From an uncultured Poribacteria bacterium (lineage in GTDB: Bacteria; Poribacteria; WGA-4E; WGA-3G), in the NCBI GenBank assembly GCA_951828515.1, contig OX639992.1, positions 2,768,217 through 2,832,216 of the forward strand: a stretch of 64,000 nt of DNA, read 5' to 3'. Positions 1 to 9,158 of the stretch are shown piece after piece. The notes below the pieces were generated by a model. The model ran no database searches and was not told where the DNA came from. It saw nothing but the letters and a program-made list of their open reading frames with translations. Positions within the stretch are counted from its first letter, which is position 1. Each line of letters opens with the position of its first letter. The translations under genes were made by a program, and so were the position numbers.

Positions 1-627
1 GCTGTCCGGTTGAAATTAACAAGATAACGTTTCGCTAAATATGCTATCGAAAGTGGATATCCTACTTTACTCTAAGTTGAAAGGGCTCATTCTTGACCTC
101 CTCCGGAATTATTTGTTGTAGTCCTGGCAGTCTCAGTCTTAACACTGTCCTGCCAGCCTCAAAAACTCATGTTTCGTCTATAAGGTAAACTTGGTTTGTA
201 GTTGTGTAATTCATTGTATCTTCAAGACACGCGATAAATCACACAACTGCCAACCCACTCTAAAATTCAAAGTGGATAAGACCACTGTCACGTAGTCATT
301 CTTAAAGTTGTCGAAATCTCAATTAGCAGATAGAACTATAACTTAAAATTGTTTTGAGGTCAGATACCAAATAAAAAGTGAAATCTTTATTTTTTAGCAT
401 GGTTTACTGTCCTCCTATACCATAAAAACGGTTCATTGACGTTATCTGATAAGTTTCCATGAAAAGTTTGTAACGGTTTGCCAAGACTGGTTTGTGATAC
501 CATTTTCAATACTTCGGGTCTGTCTATTCGGAATAAGTATGTCGCTTCAGGATAATACCACCACACATTTACGTGCTAAAGTGCTACTCCCATCGAAATA
601 GTAGTAACTTCTACTGATATTATCATG

Positions 628-868
628 AAATAAAGTAGGTCTAAATGCCTGCCATAATTTTCACCACCTCCAATTAATAGAATCGGGTCTCTCACCGTAT
701 CTATAGATCGAATCCTGGGATTTTTACATTCGGGTATCCCTGCGTAAACCCTTACATAAGTTGCTTAATCTTTTTTATCCCTTGGGGGACTATTATCATC
801 GGAACTTCTGCAAATAAAGTAGGTCTAAATGCCTGCCATAATTTTCACCACCTCCAATTAATAGAATC
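628..868. repeat. 57-bp exact direct repeat, two copies
   Basis: Positions 628-684 and 812-868 are identical over 57 bases, starting AAATAAAGTAGGTC and ending TTAATAGAATC. They are 184 bp apart, start to start. No hairpin is evident inside the unit and no coding sequence overlaps it. With only two copies this is not a CRISPR array. A segmental duplication or the scar of a mobile element is possible. Confidence 0.9.
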
Positions 869-1072
869 ATATTTATGGTGTTTGCTGACGTTCGTTTTTT
901 ATGGTATATAGGTTTTCTACATCCACACCGCCTCGCACAAAAGAGAAGCGAGAACAATGGACTGAGGATGTCCAAAGTTGCAAGTTTAGACGTGTGAAAT
1001 CAAGAAAAGTTTAATACAAAAATAAGACAGTCCCTACATTCCCATGTTAAACCATGGTCTAATCCATCAGGG

Positions 1073-1113
1073 CGAGACTGTATCTCCCGAATTCATTCGG
1101 GAGTTTAGTCTCG
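1073..1113. mobile_element. Solitary IS200/IS605-type end (nested hairpin)
   Basis: An outer 7-bp stem (CGAGACT 1073-1079 with AGTCTCG 1107-1113) encloses a perfect 9-bp inner stem (1084-1092 with 1095-1103) built on the core CCCGAATTCATTCGGG. The same core and two-level architecture occur at the left end of the intact TnpB element (26934-26974), and the core alone occurs at that element's right end (28361-28380). No transposase gene accompanies it. It sits 33 bp beyond the stop codon of the Hsp70 gene. Probably a truncated relative of the TnpB element. Confidence 0.65.
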
Positions 1114-1145
1114 GAGTCTTTGATAAACTTAAACTTGAAACCGTA

Positions 1146-3998
1146 TTAGTTTTCTGCTCGGATTGCCAGCAAACTCTCTGCTTGCTCCTTGGAGAGTTGA
1201 ATGCCCCGAATCATATGAATGGATATATCTGCGATTTTTTTAATCGCGTGTATCCGTTGCATATTCGCCAAATCTGCCAGGCTGCCATCTGTACGAGAGC
1301 GCAAGAAAGGCTCAATTGATTGAATGACCTCCTTGCTCCTTTCGGCATCAATGCTATCCTTAGCACAATCGCGTCGGTCGCATATCTCACCAAGGGCGTA
1401 GATGCCATTCCGCGTTATGTCGTTGTCAGGTTCAGTTTGCAACTGGTCGATGAGAATAGAAATGACCGACTCCAATTCTCGAATTGAGAGTGGCGTCTCA
1501 TGCTCACGACTTCCCATTTTTCCAAATGCCCAATTGATAGCAACGCGATCTGTGTCCTCTCCATATTCAATCAAACGTTTCAGGTGTTCAAGCGCGTTAA
1601 CACTGTGACAGCACTTTCCAATAGAATACACCGCAATCGGACGGACTGTAATCGGAATTTCTCGCGTAATGAGGTTAATAAGGTGTGATTCCGCACTCGA
1701 GAGTCGCGTTTTCCCAATTGTTTTAATGGCGTTTGCAACAACATTTTCAATAACTAAATGGTGCATGGACTTAATCTTTTCGGGATGACTCAACGCGGCA
1801 GCGGTATCATAAATATCGTAAAGGAGATCAGTATCCGAGCACCTGTCCGCTAAATTACCCAGTAAGACTATTATTTTTCCTTTCCCATAGTTATTAACGT
1901 AATCAATATTGTCAAGCAATGGACTGATAAATTCGTCGGCATTCCTTGCGTCGACAATTCTGGTATGCTGCCGAGTAACTTGGCTGTCAATTATCTTTTT
2001 GCGATTGAAATCATCTGTGTTCATGTAATGTGAGATGTTTTTCTTCATCTCCATTAGTTCAGGGTGCACCTCCAAGATACTGCCTTGTAATGCAGATACC
2101 GCTTGAGATCCGGACGGAACGAATAGTTGTTCCGTTCCAGGAGCAGATTGCCCTTCTTCTCGCGTATCATCTGTGTGTGAGTTGGACTCTGATCGGTTAA
2201 GTTCGCCCAGATGACGGGACATCCCATTGGAGGTTTCATTTGCTGCAGCAGGTTGGTTGGAATCTATACTTACGGTAAATTTCTGATCCGGGTCCGCCTC
2301 AGGCCAACCTTCTACGCTCATAATACCGCGTTCATCCACCTGTACCTGTATAAAGACAGGTTCGCCTTTCAAAAGTTGGCGTTGAAACTGGACAGTGCGC
2401 TCAAGAATAGGACGATTAGGGGGTTGTGTGTCTTTACGGCTGCCGAGGTAGAAAGGAAGTCTTAGAAAGAGTGCCCCCTCGCTGGCTGTTAAATTAGGAA
2501 TCGGTTTGGGCTGTGGCAACGGAAGTATTGTACCCGCTTCAACAAGTGGTTTAACCTTGCCACCATCAATTTCAAGACCGATAGTATCGTTGACGATGCG
2601 CGCGGGTTTAATACCGCGGTGCAGATCATAGTGATAGACAACTGCACCGCGTGCCACTGCTTTATCTGGATCACCGGCTGTAATCGGCGGAAAACCAAAG
2701 AGTGTTTCCAAGCGTTTTTGGATAGTATGAAATTTTGTCATCCCGCCATTCAGCAGTACTGCATCAACACTCGGCATGTCTCCAATTTTTTGCTCAGCTT
2801 TTCGTAACACATCAAGAATTGGATAGATAATATTATCACAGTCGGACAATGTATCTAGTTGATTCACAGTATCTAACGTGAGACGTGGCGCAAGGAGAGA
2901 TTCAACGATCTCCTCATATTCAGAAAGGGTCAGATCGTATTCAAACACCTGATTTTCAAAGGGGGTCTTGATTATTTCGGTTTCGACTAGCGCAGGATCA
3001 AATGACTCAGGATCAAGATACCCCATTAACGCACCATTCTCAATTTCACTGCTTAAGTCAACTTTTGCTTGCTCAGCATATTCTCGGAATTCGCTTTTGA
3101 GCATATTCATCTGAGAATCGTCAAAGTCATTCGGCAATCTGTCCGCATACACCTCCAAAAAGTGGTCTGCAAGTTTCTGATCGAAATCATCTCCACCAAT
3201 TTGCGTATAGCGCGATATTGCCAAATCCTCAATGTTCAATGTGTGTTGCTCTTGCTGGTAGGAAACGTTATGTAAAGAGACATCCAGTGTTCCACCCCCT
3301 AAATCAAAAACCAGAACAGCCTGGGGTTCGTGGAAACTAATGCGTGTCTCTGGAATCTCGCCCTTGTTTTGTCTGTTAACGAAGTCATACAGCGCAGCAC
3401 GGGGTTCATCCAGTAGAATATCCCGCGGGCTTCCATCATCCTCTTGTGTCCGAAATCCTGCAAGTTTTGCTGCTTCAATCGTGGCTTCCCGCATGTCAGA
3501 ATCAAAGGAGGCTGGAACGGTGATAACAACATCATCAGGTACAAAACCGAATAGAGATTCTGCACTGGAAGCGAGATGCGTAAGAATTTGTGATGAAATT
3601 ACTGCCGGATTGTAGGTGTTACCATCGAAATCAAACTCTGTCTGTGTCCCTATCTCACTCTTAATAGATTTCACAACTCGATTTGTCCTACCGATCATCG
3701 TTTTGGCGTACTCACCAACAATTGGCGGACCTCCCTCCTTGAAATAGACACACGACGGTAACAGTTCTTTTTTCCCTGTTCCACCGCGTTCTATCATCAT
3801 TCTAACCTCCACGATTTTCGTTTCCAACTGATTTGTTTGTGGGTTAAGAGAACCCCATGCCATTACCGAATTGGTAGTTCCTAAGTCAATCCCAATATAA
3901 TAGTTTCGCCGGTCAGACTGACGATTTAACTTTTGTAAGTCACTGTTGTTTTTTTTTGCTGACTCAAGGTTAGTTATAGGTTTGATATTAGATTTCAT
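1146..3998 (-). CDS. Hsp70/DnaK-family chaperone with long C-terminal helical tail
   Basis: The 950-residue product has a clear Hsp70 ATPase domain: phosphate-1 motif GIDLGTTNS (36-44), DEPRAAL (197-203), phosphate-2 motif FDLGGGTLDV (231-240), and the adenosine-region motif LLNGGMTKF (415-423). A short substrate-binding-like segment follows at about 470-620. The last 250 residues look like HEAT/ARM-type helical repeats and are absent from housekeeping DnaK, which is about 640 residues. Roughly 30 extra residues precede the ATPase domain. Its ATG overlaps the stop of the upstream GrpE-like gene by 4 bp (ATGA), so the two are translationally coupled. No DnaJ gene is nearby. It is probably a specialised chaperone acting on a client of this operon rather than the general DnaK. 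Confidence 0.88.
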   Translation of the reverse strand: MKSNIKPITNLESAKKNNSDLQKLNRQSDRRNYYIGIDLGTTNSVMAWGSLNPQTNQLETKIVEVRMMIERGGTGKKELLPSCVYFKEGGPPIVGEYAKTMIGRTNRVVKSIKSEIGTQTEFDFDGNTYNPAVISSQILTHLASSAESLFGFVPDDVVITVPASFDSDMREATIEAAKLAGFRTQEDDGSPRDILLDEPRAALYDFVNRQNKGEIPETRISFHEPQAVLVFDLGGGTLDVSLHNVSYQQEQHTLNIEDLAISRYTQIGGDDFDQKLADHFLEVYADRLPNDFDDSQMNMLKSEFREYAEQAKVDLSSEIENGALMGYLDPESFDPALVETEIIKTPFENQVFEYDLTLSEYEEIVESLLAPRLTLDTVNQLDTLSDCDNIIYPILDVLRKAEQKIGDMPSVDAVLLNGGMTKFHTIQKRLETLFGFPPITAGDPDKAVARGAVVYHYDLHRGIKPARIVNDTIGLEIDGGKVKPLVEAGTILPLPQPKPIPNLTASEGALFLRLPFYLGSRKDTQPPNRPILERTVQFQRQLLKGEPVFIQVQVDERGIMSVEGWPEADPDQKFTVSIDSNQPAAANETSNGMSRHLGELNRSESNSHTDDTREEGQSAPGTEQLFVPSGSQAVSALQGSILEVHPELMEMKKNISHYMNTDDFNRKKIIDSQVTRQHTRIVDARNADEFISPLLDNIDYVNNYGKGKIIVLLGNLADRCSDTDLLYDIYDTAAALSHPEKIKSMHHLVIENVVANAIKTIGKTRLSSAESHLINLITREIPITVRPIAVYSIGKCCHSVNALEHLKRLIEYGEDTDRVAINWAFGKMGSREHETPLSIRELESVISILIDQLQTEPDNDITRNGIYALGEICDRRDCAKDSIDAERSKEVIQSIEPFLRSRTDGSLADLANMQRIHAIKKIADISIHMIRGIQLSKEQAESLLAIRAEN

Positions 3999-5140
3999 GA
4001 TGTGACCTCCTTGACTTTAGGTTTAGAAATAAGTGTGTTGCCGTAGATCCAACCTGCCGATTGGATTTCAACCATTTTGCGTTCGTCCGGGTCTTCCCAA
4101 CTGGACCCGGTGTACTCATATTCATCAGATTCACTGAGTGTTATCACTTTCTGCTCACCCACAATTGCCTTAGGGCGGATTCCCTGCGTCTTGACAAAAC
4201 GGGTAAACATACGGATCAAACTCGGAATTAACGCAATTTCTTGTGGGATTTCAGATCCTTGTTGTCTTAACTGTTTTACTAACGATTCTGCTTTCAGGAA
4301 CTGGTCTAACAAATTACTGTGCTGTCCTGAATTCATCTCTTGGAAAAACGTAATGACAGTTTCCTGTTTTGCTTCATCTCGGATGTGTTCTATCTCCTCC
4401 TGAAGTGCCTCCAGTTGGTGCTGTGCTATCTCCGCAGCGGCACGTAGGTCGTCGTTCTCATGAGTAATCCGCTCATATTCTGAAGCGGACATCGCGTTAC
4501 CAGCACGATCCGTTGATCCAGTTTCACGGCTTAAGGATTGATTGATGAGTGCTTGAGTTCCAGCGATGTCTCCTATAAGCCGCTCGCTTACTGACTTTTT
4601 CCGCTCCAGCCCTCTTTCAATAGCAAGGAGATCCACTAGATCTTGCAACAGACCTTTTGATTGTGCGAAATTTGCCAGTTTTGTCGCTTCTTGCAGAGCA
4701 GATTTATAACTAACAGTATCAGGCAATTCGGTGTAAAAAACGAAGAGAATTGCTTTGGGTTCTAGGAGGGGCACCCTTTTCTTGACAAAAACCACCCGTC
4801 TAAGATTCTCGTGCAGTGCCTTATAATCATAGGTTTCTGTGCTACCGATTGCGAAATCGCACAGTTCCTGCCCTGCTTGCGTAACGAGTTCCGCCCATCT
4901 GAGACGTTTTTCGGGCCTATTCAGTTGATTGCGTCCAAGTTGGCGTGCTACATGAAATGGCAGTTTGTTAACGCCCATCTGTTCTTCGAGTTTGACGACT
5001 AGCTGCCTTGGCTGATATTCAGGTGTATCCAGGACAGCCCGTGCTAGTTCATAGTCATAAACCGGATTATACTTGGCTTGATCTTTCGATTGACTCCTTG
5101 CTTTATGCCTATATTTCTCGATCAACTGGTTAATTTCCAC
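3995..5140 (-). CDS. GrpE-like nucleotide exchange factor, divergent
   Basis: 381 residues, with a GTG start placed 8 nt after a perfect AGGAGG site. The N-terminal 200 residues are not recognised. Residues about 230-260 form a coiled coil, and the C-terminal 100 residues resemble the GrpE head: a helical stretch, then a TQGIRPKAIVGE segment and a final VEIQSAGWIYGNTLISKPKV beta segment like GrpE's GY..D.VIRPA.V region. The 4-bp overlap with the Hsp70 gene downstream strongly supports a role as its exchange factor or adaptor. The family call rests on pattern and context rather than on a diagnostic residue set. Confidence 0.6.
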   Translation of the reverse strand: MEINQLIEKYRHKARSQSKDQAKYNPVYDYELARAVLDTPEYQPRQLVVKLEEQMGVNKLPFHVARQLGRNQLNRPEKRLRWAELVTQAGQELCDFAIGSTETYDYKALHENLRRVVFVKKRVPLLEPKAILFVFYTELPDTVSYKSALQEATKLANFAQSKGLLQDLVDLLAIERGLERKKSVSERLIGDIAGTQALINQSLSRETGSTDRAGNAMSASEYERITHENDDLRAAAEIAQHQLEALQEEIEHIRDEAKQETVITFFQEMNSGQHSNLLDQFLKAESLVKQLRQQGSEIPQEIALIPSLIRMFTRFVKTQGIRPKAIVGEQKVITLSESDEYEYTGSSWEDPDERKMVEIQSAGWIYGNTLISKPKVKEVTS

Positions 5141-5238
5141 TGCTTATACCTCCTAAATTTCCTTGCATGACTGGCTCCTAAAACTACTCAATAACGTTAC
5201 TACCTTAGAAACCGTCATTATTGCACTGTATAAAAAAA

Positions 5239-6606
5239 TTAAAAATAAATGGGCATCCCATTATTCGCTTGATACACTTCTATTCGATTTTGAAACCGCC
5301 GGCATGTTTCTCTATGGATGTTAACAGCGGTTTTATATTGTGGATAACCGTGAACGAAAATAACCTTTTTCGGGGTTACCCGTTCGATCAGTGAGAGGAT
5401 CCCTTCACTACCTGTATGTGCGGAGAGGCGATACGTATCCACGTCCGCATGAACAGGAACATCCCTTTCATTGATTCGGAAACGTTGTCCCTTGCTCTCA
5501 CGCAGTCGTTCCAACTTTCGACCTGGGCTTTCCTCGTCGAGGTAACCACTGAAAAAAATAGCATTTCTCGGATCCGGCAACAGTTCTTCTGCATACCTTG
5601 CTGACATACTGTTATCAAGCAACATTCCGGAACTCGCAATAATGACACCATTAAAAGCATCTAAGGCATCAATAAAATCTTGGGGGGCTTTCCCGAGTTC
5701 ATGTCCAAACAGTTGTACGCCGTTATCTTGGTAAATATCGCACGCAACCTGTGCTAGCCCATCAATACAAATCGTGAAAGGTTTCAACCGTCCGTTACGT
5801 ATCAGATTTCGCAAGATCAAAGCGACCTCTTGACTTCTTCCAATCGCAAACGCCGGAATCAAAACTATCCCACCCCTATCTAAACAGCGATCAATTTTCT
5901 GAGCAAAGTGTTCTCGTTCCTCATCAATATCCGCCACATAAGGGCTTTCTTGATACCCGTATGTTGACTCAGTAATCAGTAAATCAACATCCAAATCGTC
6001 AGGAAGCTGATACTGAGGGACTGTGAGTTGGTCAAACGGGGTAAAGTCACCTGTAAATAGAATATTGCCTGCATCGGATTCTATGTAAACCATGGAGGCT
6101 CCAAGGATATGACCAGCAGGGAAAAAAGTGATTTGACACGTTTCACACGTAATCGGGGAATACCATTCTATTGGCGTAATGTTTTCAATTGCGCGTTGAA
6201 CCCTAAGTGCATTAAACTCTTTAACTCTCGGGAAATCAACTAATTCCGCATGTTTAAAAGTCGGGGAGGTTAAAGATTGGTTCAGTTGTAGACCTACAAT
6301 CTCTCGCGTCGGTAAAGTTGCATAAATTGGGACATCTTGTGCTTCCTCAACAACAAACGGTAACGAACCGATATGATCAATATGTCCATGGGAAAGTAGG
6401 ATTCCGTCCAACTCCCATAAACCATCAAGGAGATTTTCAACATAAAGCGAATGGAAGCGTGGATATATAGAATCAGTGTGCAAACGAATGCCTGCATCTA
6501 AAAGGAACTTCGTCCCATTTAACTGAACAAAATAACAACTCGCGCCGATTTCGTTACCGCCACCGACTGAAAAAAAAAGGTTACGCATATCTCTAATATT
6601 TACCAT
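5239..6606 (-). CDS. Beta-CASP metallo-beta-lactamase ribonuclease
   Basis: 455 residues. The metallo-beta-lactamase signature HGHIDH lies at 73-78, followed by the H of FFPAGHILGAS and the D of GDFTPFD. The beta-CASP block follows with motif A ESTYG, motif B SAHTGSEG and motif C FVHGYP, as in RNases of the CPSF73/YSH1/RNase J group that cut or trim RNA using two zinc ions. Length fits the bacterial and archaeal 430-470-residue class. Start uncertain: ATG at 6606 has only a weak GAG nearby, and an ATG at 6588 is possible. It lies between the GrpE-like gene and the small winged-helix-like gene in the same orientation, suggesting a shared transcript and a role in RNA turnover tied to the cassette. 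Confidence 0.85.
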   Translation of the reverse strand: MVNIRDMRNLFFSVGGGNEIGASCYFVQLNGTKFLLDAGIRLHTDSIYPRFHSLYVENLLDGLWELDGILLSHGHIDHIGSLPFVVEEAQDVPIYATLPTREIVGLQLNQSLTSPTFKHAELVDFPRVKEFNALRVQRAIENITPIEWYSPITCETCQITFFPAGHILGASMVYIESDAGNILFTGDFTPFDQLTVPQYQLPDDLDVDLLITESTYGYQESPYVADIDEEREHFAQKIDRCLDRGGIVLIPAFAIGRSQEVALILRNLIRNGRLKPFTICIDGLAQVACDIYQDNGVQLFGHELGKAPQDFIDALDAFNGVIIASSGMLLDNSMSARYAEELLPDPRNAIFFSGYLDEESPGRKLERLRESKGQRFRINERDVPVHADVDTYRLSAHTGSEGILSLIERVTPKKVIFVHGYPQYKTAVNIHRETCRRFQNRIEVYQANNGMPIYF

Positions 6607-6802
6607 TGATACTCAAATATGGTAATCTCCTGTTTTAACTTTCACTTAAATCAGCGGACAGGATTGAAGAACAATTTTCAACCTGGACGTTTTCAATGTT
6701 AACCGTGTCGCGCCTTCAGATTTACGCAAAAAAATCGGCATGTTTTGATCCAGACTTCGGTATCGCCTCTGTCTCGGTGAAGGGACCGAAAGTTCCTCAT
6801 CT

Positions 6803-7201
6803 TCACTCGTATTCGCTAAGAATTGCATCCAGCACCTCTTTTCGCTTGTTAAGAGTTTCTATCATCCCATCAAGACGTTCCCGTTCCTGCCGAATAACCC
6901 TAACCAACCTTTCAACCGGATCAGGTGTTCCTGGCGGAACTCTAAAATAACGCTCACCCGCTTCCTTATAACTCTCAAGAATTTCGTGTCTCACCAGTTC
7001 ACGTAGTACACCATAGACAGCTGCATGAGGATTCACAAGTTCGGTGGGTGCCCCTCCGTTTTCCTGATGGTATTGATTGATACTTTCTTCAAAATCGTTG
7101 GTAGACCACCACTCCACAGGTAACTGTAGTCTGTTGCGGAGAATAAATCTGACAATGGGGATGTTAAGAGGGACTCCCACATATTCATATCTTTCAGTCA
7201 T
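6803..7201 (-). CDS. Small winged-helix-like protein with C-terminal coiled coil
   Basis: 132 residues from the ATG at 7201, chosen because AGAGG lies 8 nt upstream; a GTG at 7210 overlaps that site. Residues about 45-90 (N-P-H-A-A-V-Y-G-V-L-R-E-L-V-R-H-E-I-L then a YFRVPPG wing) look like a winged-helix DNA-binding fold. Residues 95-130 are charged and predicted coiled coil, suited to dimerisation. The family is not recognised. It is encoded between the ParB-type genes and the RNase gene and may regulate the cassette; this is inference. Confidence 0.6.
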   Translation of the reverse strand: MTERYEYVGVPLNIPIVRFILRNRLQLPVEWWSTNDFEESINQYHQENGGAPTELVNPHAAVYGVLRELVRHEILESYKEAGERYFRVPPGTPDPVERLVRVIRQERERLDGMIETLNKRKEVLDAILSEYE

Positions 7202-7276
7202 CAGTATCACCTCTTACGTTTCAAATAATGGTGTCCGTTTAAGGACCCGGCTCATAGAATCTTCCTATCTCACCTC

Positions 7277-7936
7277 TCAAAGCCCCTGAATTTCGAGTTG
7301 ATTCCGAGATTCATCCTGTTCAGTTTCATCACTTTCCTCTTCAGTTTCACCAGCTTTATGTAAATCCGAAGCGAGCTTCTCGAGTCGAGAGGCGACTTCC
7401 TTGATGTCTACATCTATACCTTGAAGGATGAGTTGATAAATAAGATCTTCCCATTCTTGGCATCGCGCCCACGCGCGTTTACAGATTGCTAGCCGAATGT
7501 CAAATCCAAGAGGCAGTAACAAAGGTTGGATTTTATCAAAACGGATACCGGCGGAAACGCCCAAGGCTTCTCTAATGGACTTCTCCTCCTTCAGAACAAG
7601 ATTGACCACATTTTGGCATTCCTTTGCAGTTAGGTTCTGAGTCTCTGTAATAGTGAAAGCTAATAACCATTGTTCTTCTTCGTTCTTCAACTTGGATATT
7701 TCAATGCCTTGCTCCGTACTTATTTGCCCCTCATCAATTTTCCATCGAATCCCCGCCGGAAGTTGAAAAAGGCGATGTCGGGTACTCCAGAATTTATCCG
7801 AACGCCCAAATTCTTCTGCGATTGCTTTATAGGTTCCGAATCCGGGATATAAAACATCCACGGCATTCCCAATTTCAGAAGGTTTTTTCCCCGCATAGGA
7901 ACCGAGAATCACTCTTGCTGTTTCTGTATCCATCAC
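7277..7936 (-). CDS. ParB-type helix-turn-helix protein without nuclease domain
   Basis: About 219 residues. The stretch YKAIAEEFGRSDKFWSTRHR, then LPAGIRWKIDEGQISTEQG, resembles the central helix-turn-helix of ParB/KorB proteins (EIAERLGKS.....LRLLKLP.....I..G.LS). There is no N-terminal ParB catalytic/CTP-binding box. The C-terminus is acidic (TEEESDETEQDE). The start is set at GTG 7936, 8 nt after AGGAGG; the ATG at 7933 is nearly as good. The Shine-Dalgarno lies inside the last codons of the upstream ParB-like gene, so translation is coupled. It may pair with that protein as a split or duplicated ParB. Confidence 0.6.
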   Translation of the reverse strand: MMDTETARVILGSYAGKKPSEIGNAVDVLYPGFGTYKAIAEEFGRSDKFWSTRHRLFQLPAGIRWKIDEGQISTEQGIEISKLKNEEEQWLLAFTITETQNLTAKECQNVVNLVLKEEKSIREALGVSAGIRFDKIQPLLLPLGFDIRLAICKRAWARCQEWEDLIYQLILQGIDVDIKEVASRLEKLASDLHKAGETEEESDETEQDESRNQLEIQGL

Positions 7937-7941
7937 CGTGT

Positions 7942-8790
7942 TCACCTCCTAAGTGACTCCCCTACCATGCGACCTATAATTTCCGATTCATCCTCTAATC
8001 CTCTTTCCTGCCCCCATTCCAGCAAATCGTCATACAACTCCATGGGGATCGCATATTGCACAACGCGCCTCGAATCCTTACTTCTTCGTACAACCTCGGC
8101 AGTTAGATCAGCAATAGAAGCTTTACGACCTAACCTTTGTAATGCCTTAATCGCATGTTCTCGGTTATCTCTATCAAGATTAAGTATCCATGACGCACGT
8201 TCCTCCATCTTTCGTTGGGACTCTTTAAAACGATACCGGTCATAGGTATTTAGCACAATCGCATTTGCCAACTTTTGCGTGAGGATACCTTTGTCTACCA
8301 TCTCCTTAACACTTTCAGGTAAACTGACCAAACGATAATAGCCGATAACGGTTGGAACGCCTACGCCAAGATACTTCGCAGCCATCTCAATCGCTTCATT
8401 TGCCGTATATCCTGATCCGTTGAAACGCTTGTAGATTTTTTCTGTCCAATACGCTTTATCACTTAGTGCAAGATCACCGCGTATCTCGTTTTCGAGCCAT
8501 GACCGCTGAATCGCCTCATCGTCATTTAACTTAAGTATAAAAGCAGGAATTTCTTCCAAACCGAGGGCTAAACACGCCTTTAACCTACATTGCCCCGTAA
8601 CATTCTGATAGTCGTATGTAGAATTAGAATTAGGGTGAGGTCGAACGATAATGGGTTGATCTGGCCAATATCCATGTTGTTGGATAGATGCTTTCACTTT
8701 CTCAACATTTTCTTCTACACCATGTCGACGCACATTGATTGTGCTGTCTGGATCAATGACAGCTACATCAATCATCTGAACTGTACTCAT
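7942..8790 (-). CDS. ParB-like nuclease/CTPase-fold protein
   Basis: 282 residues. The N-terminal ParB/Srx domain carries GQCRLKACLALGLEEIPA (66-83), the equivalent of ParB's GERRWRA...G...IP box, and LENEIRGDLALSDKA (99-113), matching the ENIQREDL segment. A helix-turn-helix region (about 125-165, GYTANEAIEMAAKYLGVGVP) follows, and the C-terminus (VVQYAIPMELYDDLLEWGQE) resembles a ribbon-helix-helix tail. GAAAGGAG precedes the ATG. There is no ParA gene next to it, so a plasmid-style partition role is unsupported; a regulatory or DNA-targeting role in the cassette is more likely. Confidence 0.75.
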   Translation of the reverse strand: MSTVQMIDVAVIDPDSTINVRRHGVEENVEKVKASIQQHGYWPDQPIIVRPHPNSNSTYDYQNVTGQCRLKACLALGLEEIPAFILKLNDDEAIQRSWLENEIRGDLALSDKAYWTEKIYKRFNGSGYTANEAIEMAAKYLGVGVPTVIGYYRLVSLPESVKEMVDKGILTQKLANAIVLNTYDRYRFKESQRKMEERASWILNLDRDNREHAIKALQRLGRKASIADLTAEVVRRSKDSRRVVQYAIPMELYDDLLEWGQERGLEDESEIIGRMVGESLRR

Positions 8791-8888
8791 TGTATTCTCC
8801 TTTCATAGTTAGTTTATCAAGCGCGCATCTGAAAAGCAGAGCGTTTTCCTGAGTCCTCGCACACCCCGCAAAGCGAGAGTTGGTTGAT

Positions 8889-9056
8889 TCACAATTTATT
8901 TGCCTTTTGAAGATGATTTACCCCTGCTGGGGTTGCCTGAGTATTATTGCTTCTACCCCTACCAGATTTGCCGCCTGTTTTTGCGGGTTTGTTTACGGGG
9001 TAACTCGGACGCGAATCACTGCGACTCTTGCCACCATCCCCTTTGCTTTTTGCCAT
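8889..9056 (-). CDS. Small basic Lys/Gly/Ser-rich protein
   Basis: A 55-codon frame reads MAKSKGDGGKSRSDSRPSYP then continues with a K/G/S/N-rich tail ending KANKL. It is polar, positively charged and lacks membrane segments, like small nucleic-acid-associated or disordered proteins. A weak AAAGG lies 11 nt before the ATG. It sits between the RmuC and ParB-like genes in the same orientation. The composition is unlike random intergenic translation, but no family is recognised. Confidence 0.45.
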   Translation of the reverse strand: MAKSKGDGGKSRSDSRPSYPVNKPAKTGGKSGRGRSNNTQATPAGVNHLQKANKL

Positions 9057-9158
9057 GTTTAACATTACCTTTCCATTGACATATTGAATTTCGTCTCCAT
9101 CCTCTTAAAGCTGATTGTTAGGCAGACTGCCATCATCTGCTATAAAACCGGTTGTTCC

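Larger units (their letters stand above)
1..1145. other. Gene-free AT-rich region
   Basis: No open reading frame with a plausible start or recognisable product was found on either strand; stops are frequent in all frames. The stretch contains a 57-bp exact direct repeat (628-684 and 812-868) and, at its right edge, a hairpin like the ends of IS200/IS605-type elements (1073-1113). It lies downstream of the Hsp70 gene, which reads away from it on the minus strand. It may be decayed mobile DNA, but no coding remnant could be identified. Confidence 0.6.

Noticed and set aside
628-868. Possible CRISPR array
   Set aside because: Only two copies of a 57-bp unit, no further spacers of regular length and no cas genes in the window.
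1044-1319. Plus-strand frame over the Hsp70 3' end and the IS-type end
   Set aside because: Antisense to a clear Hsp70 gene and crosses a palindromic IS end; no motif.
6646-6828. 60-codon minus-strand frame overlapping the end of the winged-helix-like gene
   Set aside because: Starts inside the upstream gene without a ribosome site and has low-complexity residues; probably a chance frame in the 200-bp gap before the RNase gene.
7942-8790. Plasmid or chromosome partition locus
   Set aside because: No ParA ATPase gene and no iterated parS-like site near the ParB-like gene.
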